Below are positions 1-6,428 of a stretch of 9,444 nt of DNA, piece by piece. Under the pieces are notes generated by a model. The model searched no databases and had not been told where the DNA came from. It was given only the letters and a program-made list of their open reading frames with translations. The stretch comes from Hyphomicrobiales bacterium (GTDB taxonomy: Bacteria; Pseudomonadota; Alphaproteobacteria; Rhizobiales; Devosiaceae). Within the stretch, counting starts at the first letter, position 1. Every line of letters starts with the position of its first letter. The translations under genes were made by a program, and so were the position numbers. The DNA is taken from NCBI GenBank assembly GCA_027082895.1, contig JALWTJ010000020.1, positions 1 to 9,444 on the forward strand, in the 5' to 3' direction.

Positions 1-960
1 GAAAAGGCAACGGCAGAAACCTGTGCCGCCTTTACCGAACGTTTCGGGCTGGACAAGCCCATCTACGTCCAGTTCGGCATCTACCTGAACAACGTGGCCC
101 ACGGGGATTTCGGCAATTCGATTCGTTTTTCCCGCCCCGTGACCCAGATTCTGGTGGAACGTTTCCCCCTGACCATCGAACTGGCCCTCATGGCCCTGAC
201 CCTGGCCATCGTGGTGGGCGTGCCCCTGGGAATCATATCGGCGCGCAAGCATAACTCCCTTGCCGACGTGGCAACCATGGTGGCGGCCAATGTGGGCATA
301 TCCATGCCCGTTTTCTGGCTCGGACTGATGCTCTCCTACCTGTTCGGCGTGCTGCTGCGCGGCACACCCTTCTGGCTGCCCCCGTCCGGGCGCCTGTCCG
401 CCGGGGTGGTATCGGTTCCCTTCTATGAGGTATGGCACTGGCAACTGGTGGCCGATTCCACCTGGGCCAAGTTTCTTGAATTTGTGTCCAATCACTATGT
501 GTTCAATGCCCTGATTACCGGCAACTGGCCGGTTCTGTGGGATGCCCTTCGCCACCTGATCCTGCCCGTGATTGCCCTGGCAACCATTCCCATGGCGGTG
601 ATTGCCCGCATGACCCGTTCCTCCCTGCTCGACGTGCTGGGGCGCGACTATGTGCGCACCGCCCGCGCCAAGGGGCTTCTGGAGGGCGAAATGGTGCGCA
701 AGCATGCCCTGGGCAATGCCATCCTGCCGGTGGTGACCATTCTGGGCCTGCAGATGGGCGCGCTCATGGGCGGGGCGGTTCTCACGGAATCCGTGTTCGG
801 GCTGGCCGGGGTCGGGCGCATGCTGGTGGAAGCCATCAATGCGCGGGACTATCCGATCATCCAGACCTTCACCCTCGTGATCGCCATAACCTATGTGGTG
901 ATCAACCTGATCGTTGATCTTTCCTATACTTACCTGGATCCGCGCATCCGGCCCCAATAG
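1..960 (+). CDS. dppB: Dipeptide/oligopeptide-type ABC transporter permease, DppB-like (5' partial)
   Basis: This is an inner-membrane permease of a binding-protein-dependent peptide-type importer, forming half of the translocation pore. The reading frame is open from the first base, and the residues before the first in-window ATG (position 94) already match the family (a GLDKP-type segment followed by an HGDFG motif). The start is therefore upstream, and by comparison with E. coli DppB about 40 N-terminal residues, including the first membrane helix, are missing. The cytoplasmic EAA loop that docks on the ATPases is clear at in-window residues about 216-243 (DYVRTARAKG then a conserved ILP), and the C-terminus ends in DPRIRPQ, as in DppB. 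Several hydrophobic segments flank the loop. It lies 29 nt upstream of the second permease, in one operon. The DppB-type permease assignment is firm; the symbol and the substrate are inferred from family resemblance. Confidence 0.9.
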   Translation, partial: EKATAETCAAFTERFGLDKPIYVQFGIYLNNVAHGDFGNSIRFSRPVTQILVERFPLTIELALMALTLAIVVGVPLGIISARKHNSLADVATMVAANVGISMPVFWLGLMLSYLFGVLLRGTPFWLPPSGRLSAGVVSVPFYEVWHWQLVADSTWAKFLEFVSNHYVFNALITGNWPVLWDALRHLILPVIALATIPMAVIARMTRSSLLDVLGRDYVRTARAKGLLEGEMVRKHALGNAILPVVTILGLQMGALMGGAVLTESVFGLAGVGRMLVEAINARDYPIIQTFTLVIAITYVVINLIVDLSYTYLDPRIRPQ

Positions 961-989
961 GGACCGGTCGCGCCGTGGGAGCAGACCAA

Positions 990-1943
990 ATGAACAAGCT
1001 GGGCCGGACGTCGGTCGCAATGGCGGACAAAATCGATGAAGAAGGCTTGCTGGGCAAGCCCGTTTCCCTGTGGAAGCAGACCTTTCAGCGCCTGATGCGC
1101 GGCCGTCCCGGCCAGTTCGGGGCCGCCATCATCCTGTTTCTGGTGTTCGTGGCCGTTGCTGCCCCGATCCTGGCCCCTTACGATCCCCAGAAGGTGCTGA
1201 TCGGGGTCGAGGATGTGCGCAAGCGCGAGGCTCCGTGCATCCATGTTCTGGGGTGCGACGTTACCCATCCCCAGCATTTCATGGGCATTGACGGCAATTT
1301 TCGCGATGCCTTTTCCCGGGTGATCTATGGCACGCGCATTTCCCTTGCCATCGGCCTGTCCACCGTTTCCGTGGCCCTGTTTTTCGGCGTGCTCCTTGGG
1401 GCCCTGTCCGGCTATTTCGGCGGCATAGTCGACACCCTGATCATGCGTATCATGGACGTGATACTGGGCTTTCCCTCATTGCTGCTGGCCATTGCCATCG
1501 TTGCGGTGCTGGGGCCGGGTATCCAGAACGCGCTGCTGGCCATCTCCATCGTTACCCTGCCCGCCTATGCCCGCGTGACCCGGGCCAGCGTCCTGTCCGT
1601 TAAGGAACTGGATTTCGTTGCCGCCACCAAGGTCATGGGAGGCAGCAACATGCGCATGCTGTTCCTGCGCATCCTGCCCAATGCCATGACGCCCATTGTC
1701 GTGCTGGCCACCCTTGGTATTGCCGGGGCCATTCTTGATGCTGCCGGCCTGTCCTTTCTCGGGCTTGGCGCGCAGCCCCCGATGCCCGAATGGGGGGCCA
1801 TGCTGGGCAGCGAAAGGAACCAGATCTTTTCGGCGCCGCACCTGGTATTCTTCCCCGGCGTGGCGATCATGATTACCGTCCTGGGCTTCAATCTGCTGGG
1901 GGACGGTCTGCGCGATGCCCTGGACCCGAGGTTGAACAACTGA
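990..1943 (+). CDS. dppC: Dipeptide/oligopeptide-type ABC transporter permease, DppC-like
   Basis: This 317-residue protein is the second permease of the importer and pairs with the DppB-like protein. An N-terminal cytoplasmic stretch of about 40 residues leads into TM1 (about 43-62). A periplasmic loop follows, then several further helices with the EAA-type ATPase-docking loop (AATKVMGG to RILPN). The SRVIYGTRISL segment and the GLSFLGLGAQPPMPEWG segment are strongly typical of the DppC/OppC family. I chose the ATG at 990 because a GGAG (978-981) lies 8 nt upstream. A GTG at 975 in the same frame has a worse-placed ribosome site. The first periplasmic loop is longer than in E. coli DppC and carries two cysteines (C83 and C89). 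The stop codon overlaps the next start by 1 nt (TGATG), so translational coupling with the ATPase gene is likely. Confidence 0.9.
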   Translation: MNKLGRTSVAMADKIDEEGLLGKPVSLWKQTFQRLMRGRPGQFGAAIILFLVFVAVAAPILAPYDPQKVLIGVEDVRKREAPCIHVLGCDVTHPQHFMGIDGNFRDAFSRVIYGTRISLAIGLSTVSVALFFGVLLGALSGYFGGIVDTLIMRIMDVILGFPSLLLAIAIVAVLGPGIQNALLAISIVTLPAYARVTRASVLSVKELDFVAATKVMGGSNMRMLFLRILPNAMTPIVVLATLGIAGAILDAAGLSFLGLGAQPPMPEWGAMLGSERNQIFSAPHLVFFPGVAIMITVLGFNLLGDGLRDALDPRLNN

Positions 1944-2953
1944 TGACGTCACACGAGCCCGTACTTCAGATCAAGGGTCTTTCCACCCGTTTTGACACCC
2001 GCGCCGGCTCCGCCCTTGCGGTGGACAATGTATCCCTGACCCTGAATGCGGGTGAGACCCTGTGCGTTGTCGGCGAGAGCGGCTGCGGCAAGTCCATCAC
2101 CGCCCTTTCGGTCATGGGGCTGGTGCCCCGGCCCGGCTCCATCATTGGCGGGCAGGTGCTGTTCCGGGGTGACGATCTGCGCAAGAAGAGCGAGAGGGAA
2201 CTGGCAAAGGTGCGCGGCAACCTGATTTCCATGATCTTTCAGGATCCCGCTTCGGCCCTCAATCCCGTCCATACCGTGGGCAAGCAGGTTGCCGAGGTAT
2301 TTCGCCTGCACAAGAACATGGACAAGGCCGAGGCCTGGCGCGCATCGGTGGCCATGCTCGATGCCACCGGCATCCCGGACCCGGAAAGCCGCATGCGCGC
2401 CTACCCCCACGAAATGTCCGGCGGTATGGCCCAGCGCATCATGATCGCCATGGCCCTGGCCTGCGAACCGGCGGTGCTGATCGCCGACGAGCCGACCACG
2501 GCCCTGGATGTGACCATTCAGGCCCAGATCCTGGACCTGATGCGCAATCTTCAGACCAAGACCGGCACCGCCACCATCCTGATTACCCACGATCTGGGGA
2601 TTGTTGCCGAAATGGCCGATTTCGTGGCCGTCATGTATGCGGGCCAGATCGTTGAATATGCCGACGTCAAGACTCTGTTCAAGCACCCCCAGCATCCCTA
2701 TACCCGGGCCCTGCTGCGCTCCATTCCGGTAATCGGAAAGCATCAGGAGATGCTTGAAGTGATCGAGGGGCGCGTGCCCAACCTGCTGCATCCCCCTTCC
2801 GGCTGCCTGTTCGCCCCCCGCTGCGAAGCCCGCAAGCAGGCGGACGAGCCGCGCTGCCAGCAGATAAAGCCGGACCTGCTTGATCTTGGCAACAACCAGC
2901 AGGCCCGGTGCTGGCTTCTGGAAAAGAACATGGCAGGGGAGGCCGCATCATGA
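1943..2953 (+). CDS. dppD: Peptide-type ABC transporter ATP-binding protein, DppD-like
   Basis: This 336-residue cytoplasmic ATPase is one of the two non-identical motor subunits of the importer. Visible motifs are Walker A GESGCGKS (44-51), an SGG signature within MSGGMAQR (158-165), Walker B with D182-E183, and the switch histidine H216 in ITHDLG. The C-terminal oligopeptide/dipeptide extension has the PPSGCLFAPRC hallmark and four cysteines (C288, C294, C305, C323). Structures of mycobacterial homologues show a [4Fe-4S] cluster on the corresponding cysteines, from memory; binding here is inference. The start at 1943 shares one base with the dppC stop and gives the usual family length. An in-frame ATG at 1790 lies inside dppC and would add 51 unrelated residues. 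It ends in a 4-nt ATGA overlap with the next ATPase gene. Confidence 0.92.
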   Translation: MTSHEPVLQIKGLSTRFDTRAGSALAVDNVSLTLNAGETLCVVGESGCGKSITALSVMGLVPRPGSIIGGQVLFRGDDLRKKSERELAKVRGNLISMIFQDPASALNPVHTVGKQVAEVFRLHKNMDKAEAWRASVAMLDATGIPDPESRMRAYPHEMSGGMAQRIMIAMALACEPAVLIADEPTTALDVTIQAQILDLMRNLQTKTGTATILITHDLGIVAEMADFVAVMYAGQIVEYADVKTLFKHPQHPYTRALLRSIPVIGKHQEMLEVIEGRVPNLLHPPSGCLFAPRCEARKQADEPRCQQIKPDLLDLGNNQQARCWLLEKNMAGEAAS

Positions 2954-3924
2954 GTGCGCTTGTTCAGTTCCGACACGTCAAGAAGGCCTTTCCCGTCCGC
3001 AAGGGCATGTTCCAGCGGGTGGTGGGCCATGTTACCGCCGTCAACGGGGTAACCATCGATGTGGCCCGCGGCAAGACCCTTGGCGTGGTGGGTGAAAGCG
3101 GCTGCGGCAAGTCCACCCTTGCCAAGATGCTGGTGGGTTTGCTGGACCTGACGGAGGGGGAAATCCTGTTTGACGGCAAGCCCCTGCACAAGGCGGGCAC
3201 CCCCAGCGACAATCAGGCTTCCCGCAACATCCAGATCGTGTTTCAGGATCCTTTCTCCTCTCTCGATCCCCGCCTGCCCGTGGGCCATTCCATTGCCGAG
3301 GGCATGGTCATTCACAAGATCGGTAACGCCACTACCCGTCGCCAGGCGGTATCGGATATGCTCGAACTTGTCGGGCTGCCCCCCATTGCCGCCAATCGCT
3401 ACCCCCACGAATTTTCCGGCGGGCAGCGCCAGCGCATCGGCATCGCCCGCGCCCTGATCATGAAACCGGCCTTTGTGGTGTGCGACGAGCCCACCTCCGC
3501 CCTGGACGTGTCGGTTCAGGCCCAGATCCTGAACCTCCTGCGCCGTCTGCAGGGGGAACTGGACCTGACCCTGATGTTCATTTCCCACAACCTGTCCGTG
3601 GTCCAGCATGTGGCCGACGATGTCATGGTCATGTATCTGGGTGTGCCCGTGGAAATCGCCCCCTCCGAGACCCTGTTCTCCAACCCCCTGCACCCCTACA
3701 CCAAGGCCCTGCTGTCCGCCACACCGATCGCAGATCCGGAAAGTCGCGTCGAGCGCATCCGGCTCGAAGGGGAACTGCCTTCCCCCATCAATCCCCCCTC
3801 CGGGTGCACCTTTCACCCCAGATGCCCGCTGGCCAATGAACGTTGCAAGCGCGAAGTGCCGCAACTGCATGAGCATGAAGGGGTTCTGACCGCCTGCCAT
3901 GCGGTGGAAGAAGGGCGGTGCTGA
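2950..3924 (+). CDS. dppF: Peptide-type ABC transporter ATP-binding protein, DppF-like
   Basis: This 324-residue protein is the second ATPase subunit, expected to form a heterodimer with the DppD-like protein under the two permeases. Motifs are Walker A GESGCGKST (48-56), signature FSGGQRQR (155-162), Walker B with D179-E180, and switch histidine H213 (ISHNLSVV). The insertion typical of DppF/OppF (FPVRKGMFQRVVG) lies between residues 14 and 26. The C-terminal extension again carries four cysteines (C286, C292, C299, C316). The start at 2950 overlaps the dppD stop as ATGA and has a GGGGAGG ribosome site about 7 nt upstream. The in-frame ATG further upstream at 2938 lies within dppD, as does the frame's extension to 2908. 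This is the last gene of the operon; the next gene converges on it from the other strand. Confidence 0.92.
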   Translation: MSALVQFRHVKKAFPVRKGMFQRVVGHVTAVNGVTIDVARGKTLGVVGESGCGKSTLAKMLVGLLDLTEGEILFDGKPLHKAGTPSDNQASRNIQIVFQDPFSSLDPRLPVGHSIAEGMVIHKIGNATTRRQAVSDMLELVGLPPIAANRYPHEFSGGQRQRIGIARALIMKPAFVVCDEPTSALDVSVQAQILNLLRRLQGELDLTLMFISHNLSVVQHVADDVMVMYLGVPVEIAPSETLFSNPLHPYTKALLSATPIADPESRVERIRLEGELPSPINPPSGCTFHPRCPLANERCKREVPQLHEHEGVLTACHAVEEGRC

Positions 3925-3958
3925 GGGTAAGGGAAAGGGGCCCGAAACGCTTCTTTTG

Positions 3959-4065
3959 CTAGAGCACTTCCCGAAAAGTGTGAAGCGGTTTTCGGACAAG
4001 AAGTGCGGAAATATCAAACAGATAGAGCGTGGTCTTGATTCCATCAGAAACAGACACGCTCTAGC
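3959..4065. repeat. Intergenic composite inverted repeat (alphaproteobacterial dispersed-repeat type)
   Basis: This block fills the gap between two converging operons. It begins CTAGAGC and ends GCTCTAG, so its outer ends are inverted copies. It contains two hairpins. The first pairs GCACTTC (3964-3970) with GAAGTGC (4000-4006), and CCGAAAA (3971-3977) with TTTTCGG (3989-3995). The second pairs TAGAGCGT (4023-4030) with ACGCTCTA (4056-4063) and extends inward as GTCT/AGAC around a bulged G. The word order (AGAGC, CGAAAAGTGTGAAGCGGTTTTCGG, TAGAGCG, CGCTCTAG in outline) resembles intergenic repeats that I recall occurring in many copies in rhizobial and other alphaproteobacterial genomes. No open frame or U-tract supports a gene or a classical intrinsic terminator, though the hairpins could help end transcripts from both sides. 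The structure is seen directly; membership of a repeat family is from memory. Confidence 0.75.
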
Positions 4066-4109
4066 GGGCACCATCCCGGCGGAAAATCGGGACAGGCGCT
4101 GCAATCGGA

Positions 4110-4559
4110 TCAGGAACGCTCGATCCGTGCGCAGCGGGCGCACAGGCCGCTGATCTCGACCACGCTGTTGGCAGGCAGGAAACCGCGATCGCGGGCGCAG
4201 GTCTGAAGGCGCCGGTTGAGTCGGGCATCAATGAATTCCTCGGCGCATCCGCACTTTTCGCAAATGGCAAAGCCGATGGCCGCCCTTTCCCGCGATCCAT
4301 CTCGTTCCGGTGCTGTCGGCAGGTGGCAATCCTGTGCGCAACAGGCAATGAAGGCGTTCAGGCTTTCCAGTCGATGGACCAGCCCCCGCGCCATCAGCAC
4401 ATCCAGTGCCCGATAGACCTGCAACGGCGCCCGCATGCCCTTGGTGCGCAGCCGGTCCAGAATGGCATAGGCGCTGAGCGGGCGCTGCGCCTCTTGCAGC
4501 ACGTCAAGCACCAACAACTGGTTGCGGGTCAGCTTCCCCTTGCCGCCATTCCCTTTCAT
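4110..4559 (-). CDS. zur: Zinc uptake regulator, Fur family (Zur)
   Basis: This 149-residue DNA-binding repressor is expected to shut off zinc uptake genes when zinc-loaded. An N-terminal winged-helix domain (about 10-65) contains the family-typical VYRALDVLMARGLVHRLES stretch. The C-terminal dimerisation domain has two CxxC pairs, C100/C103 and C140/C143, which form the structural zinc site in Zur/Fur proteins. By alignment with E. coli Zur, sensory-site ligands would be H62, C73 and E108. The loop equivalent to the fourth ligand (around C78-H79) is poor in histidine. Location is the main reason to call Zur rather than Fur or PerR: its start codon overlaps the znuB stop by 4 nt (ATGA), with an AAGGA ribosome site 7 nt upstream. 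It is the last gene of znuC-znuB-zur and so probably helps control its own operon. Confidence 0.93.
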   Translation of the reverse strand: MKGNGGKGKLTRNQLLVLDVLQEAQRPLSAYAILDRLRTKGMRAPLQVYRALDVLMARGLVHRLESLNAFIACCAQDCHLPTAPERDGSRERAAIGFAICEKCGCAEEFIDARLNRRLQTCARDRGFLPANSVVEISGLCARCARIERS

Positions 4560-5371
4560 GGCAGCTTCCTTTCCGGCCGTTCTGTCCCTCGCTGGCGCAA
4601 CAGCAGGGAGAAAAGAAACAGCATGAGTGCGCTGACCACGATTGCCGGTCCCGTGGGGATATCCCATGTCAGGGAGCCCAGAACGCCCCCCGACACCGCC
4701 AGCATTCCCGACAGGGCCGCCAGAAGCGCCATCTGCTCGGGGGAGACGCTCAGGCGCCGGGCCGTGGCGGCGGGAATGATCAGCAGCGAGGTGATCAGCA
4801 GAACCCCCACCAGCTTCATGGCTAGCGCCACCATGATGGCCAGCAGCAGCAGCAGCACCAGGTTGGAGCGGTCCGGATTCAGCCCCTCGGCGGCCGCCAG
4901 ATCCCTGTCCAGCGTTGCCGCCAGCAGCGGGCGCCACATCAGGATCAGGGTGCCAAGAATGGCTGCCCCCAGCCCGTAGACCAGAAAGATGTCGAACCGG
5001 GATACCGCCAGAATGTCCCCGAACAGGAACCCCAGCAGGTCGATCCGCACATCGGGCATCAGTGCCAGCAGCACCAGCCCCGTTGCCAGGGTGGCATGGG
5101 ACAGGATGCCCAGCAGCACATCGCTGGAAAGGGTCCGGTTGCGTTGCAGGAACAACAGGGCAAGGGCCACCAGTACCGCAGCGCCAAACACCCCGGCAAG
5201 CAGGTTGATCCCCGTCAGAAGCGACAGGGCAATGCCCAGCAGGGCGGCATGGGCCATGCTGTCCCCGAAATAGGCCATGCGCCGCCACACGAGAAAGCAT
5301 CCCAGCGGACCGGCAACACCCGCCAGCCCGATACCCGCCACAAGCGCCCGGACAACGAAATCATCCAGCAT
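4556..5371 (-). CDS. znuB: High-affinity zinc ABC transporter permease ZnuB
   Basis: This 271-residue inner-membrane protein of the ABC-3 permease family forms the zinc channel of ZnuABC. It is hydrophobic almost throughout, with several membrane helices. The segment AYFGDSMAHAALLG (about 33-46) is characteristic of ZnuB/MntB-type permeases, as are the late motifs around LLIIPAATARRLS and WDIPTGPAIVV. I placed the start at 5371 because an AGGAAAGG-type ribosome site lies 9 nt upstream and the protein then begins directly before TM1. The frame extends to 5512, but that part lies inside znuC and encodes a hydrophilic stretch unlike the family. It overlaps the end of znuC by 11 nt and the start of zur by 4 nt, so the three genes are very probably translated from one mRNA. 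Confidence 0.94.
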   Translation of the reverse strand: MLDDFVVRALVAGIGLAGVAGPLGCFLVWRRMAYFGDSMAHAALLGIALSLLTGINLLAGVFGAAVLVALALLFLQRNRTLSSDVLLGILSHATLATGLVLLALMPDVRIDLLGFLFGDILAVSRFDIFLVYGLGAAILGTLILMWRPLLAATLDRDLAAAEGLNPDRSNLVLLLLLAIMVALAMKLVGVLLITSLLIIPAATARRLSVSPEQMALLAALSGMLAVSGGVLGSLTWDIPTGPAIVVSALMLFLFSLLLRQRGTERPERKLP

Positions 5372-6173
5372 CGGAATTAGCCTTTCCTGCCGCCTTTGTT
5401 GCTGCGGACGAATCGGGGGCAAGAATTGTTCCGTCCGGCCCATGGGCATGATCGTGCTGGTGGTGATAGATGGCCAGCGTATGGGAGGGGTCAGGTCCGA
5501 ACATTTCGGCAAACTGCCGGTTGTTCATCATGTCCGCCGGCGTCCCCGAACAGCATACATGTCCGTTCAGGCACACCACCTTGTCCGTCTGCGCCATCAC
5601 CACATGCAGATCATGGGAGATCAGCAGCACGCCGCAACCGATATTGTCACGCACCTTCCCGATCAATTGGTAAAGGGCGGATTGCCCGGCAAAATCCACC
5701 CCCTGTACCGGCTCGTCCAGCACCAGCAGATCAGGGGTCGAGATCATTGCCCGCGCCAGGGAAACCCGCTGGAATTCGCCCCCCGACAGGTGCTGAACCG
5801 GCGCATCCAGCAGATGTGCCGCATCCACCATTTCCAGGGCATCGCGAATTTCTCCTGCGCTGTGGGACCGGGTGAGGCAGAGGAGTCGCCGCGGGGTGAG
5901 GGGAAAGGTCCAGTCGATATTGAATTTCTGCGGCGCGTAACCCAGCGTGAGGCCGGGGCGGCGTTCCATTTCCCCCTCGTCGGCCGCAAGAATGCCCGAA
6001 ATCACCTTGGCAATGGTGGACTTTCCCGACCCGTTTGGCCCCAGCAGGGTGACGATTTCCCCCCGGGAAACGGAAATGTCCACATGCCGGACCCGCCACG
6101 TGTTTCCATCCCGCACACCGATATTGCGGCCCCGGACCAACAGGTCATCCCTGTCCGGTGACAAACGTGTCAT
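5361..6173 (-). CDS. znuC: High-affinity zinc ABC transporter ATP-binding protein ZnuC
   Basis: This 270-residue cytoplasmic ATPase energises zinc import through ZnuB. Visible motifs are Walker A GPNGSGKST (45-53), Q-loop Q82, signature LSGGE (129-133), Walker B LLVLDEP with D153-E154, and switch histidine H187. The segment LNGHVCCSGTP (about 202-212) is typical of ZnuC. The C-terminus carries a short histidine cluster (H237, H238, H240, H242, H244) followed by PDG, often seen in alphaproteobacterial ZnuC and possibly metal-binding. The ATG at 6173 has GGAG (6181-6184) 7 nt upstream on this strand. It is the first gene of the znuC-znuB-zur operon and diverges from znuA, with 255 bp between the two start codons. 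Confidence 0.95.
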   Translation of the reverse strand: MTRLSPDRDDLLVRGRNIGVRDGNTWRVRHVDISVSRGEIVTLLGPNGSGKSTIAKVISGILAADEGEMERRPGLTLGYAPQKFNIDWTFPLTPRRLLCLTRSHSAGEIRDALEMVDAAHLLDAPVQHLSGGEFQRVSLARAMISTPDLLVLDEPVQGVDFAGQSALYQLIGKVRDNIGCGVLLISHDLHVVMAQTDKVVCLNGHVCCSGTPADMMNNRQFAEMFGPDPSHTLAIYHHQHDHAHGPDGTILAPDSSAATKAAGKANSDAG

Positions 6174-6194
6174 TCCGTTGCTCCATTCATGTCC

Positions 6195-6210
6195 TGAATG
6201 TTCATATTAC
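6195..6210. promoter_or_regulatory. Degenerate Zur-box-like site upstream of znuC
   Basis: The stretch TGAATGTTCATATTAC, 22 bp upstream of the znuC start, contains AATGTT and ATTAC, which match the two ends of a Zur box. The spacing is about 2 bp short and the dyad matches at only about half its positions. It is far weaker than the site at znuA. It is recorded because the znuC operon would be expected to have its own operator. Confidence 0.2.
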
Positions 6211-6380
6211 CGTTTCTCAACAGACGAGTTCCCGAACAAACTGCGCAAAAGCAGAACTGCATGAAGGGAGATGCCCGAACAGGGCGCGCCCGCCGCACGC
6301 TTTATGCCGGCCAGGTTCCCACACCGTCTCCGATGTGCAGACTCTGCAAAAAGCAGGATTGACCTGTCAGTGACAAACCC

Positions 6381-6408
6381 TTAGCAAGCCCGACGGATGT
6401 AATGTAAT
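6381..6408 (+). promoter_or_regulatory. Possible sigma-70-type promoter of znuA
   Basis: TTAGCA (6381-6386, 4 of 6 matches to TTGACA) is followed by a 16-bp spacer and TGTAAT (6403-6408, 5 of 6 matches to TATAAT). The -10 element lies inside the Zur box, so a bound repressor would directly block polymerase. Initiation would fall near 6415, giving a leader of 0-15 nt for the two nearest start codons. This is inference from sequence resemblance; start-site mapping is absent. Confidence 0.4.
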
Positions 6409-6416
6409 AACATTAA
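6399..6416. promoter_or_regulatory. Zur operator (Zur box) in front of znuA
   Basis: GTAATGTAATAACATTAA contains a dyad, TAATGT (6400-6405) and ACATTA (6410-6415), around a 4-bp centre. It differs at only the last base from the consensus GTAATGTAATAACATTAC that I recall for Zur sites in the Agrobacterium/Rhizobium group. The linked zur gene and the adjacent znuA gene support the assignment. Confidence 0.88.
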
Positions 6417-6428
6417 ATGGTTCTGTCC

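Noticed and set aside
1790..1942. N-terminal extension of the DppD-like ATPase to an ATG at 1790
   Set aside because: The extra 51 residues overlap dppC in another frame and do not match ABC proteins. The ATG at 1943 gives the usual start directly before the first strand.
4072..4092. Small inverted repeat TCCCG/CGGGA after zur as an intrinsic terminator
   Set aside because: The stem is only 5 bp and no U-tract follows on either strand.
2743..4143. 466-aa open frame on the minus strand across dppD/dppF
   Set aside because: It is antisense to two genes with full ABC motifs. The translation is low-complexity G/H/Q-rich and resembles no family I recognise; long antisense frames are common at this GC content.
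3899..4153. 84-aa plus-strand open frame spanning the intergenic repeat
   Set aside because: It starts inside dppF, crosses the inverted repeat and ends inside zur, with no ribosome site or family resemblance.
4110..5300. A single 396-aa minus-strand protein ending in Zur
   Set aside because: The frame upstream of 4559 runs out of phase through znuB and is unlike any Fur-family N-terminus. The ATG at 4559 has a good ribosome site and gives a normal Zur length.
6282..6291. GGGCGCGCCC palindrome in the znuC-znuA gap as an operator
   Set aside because: It is a short GC palindrome expected by chance at this base composition, with no second copy or link to a known regulator.
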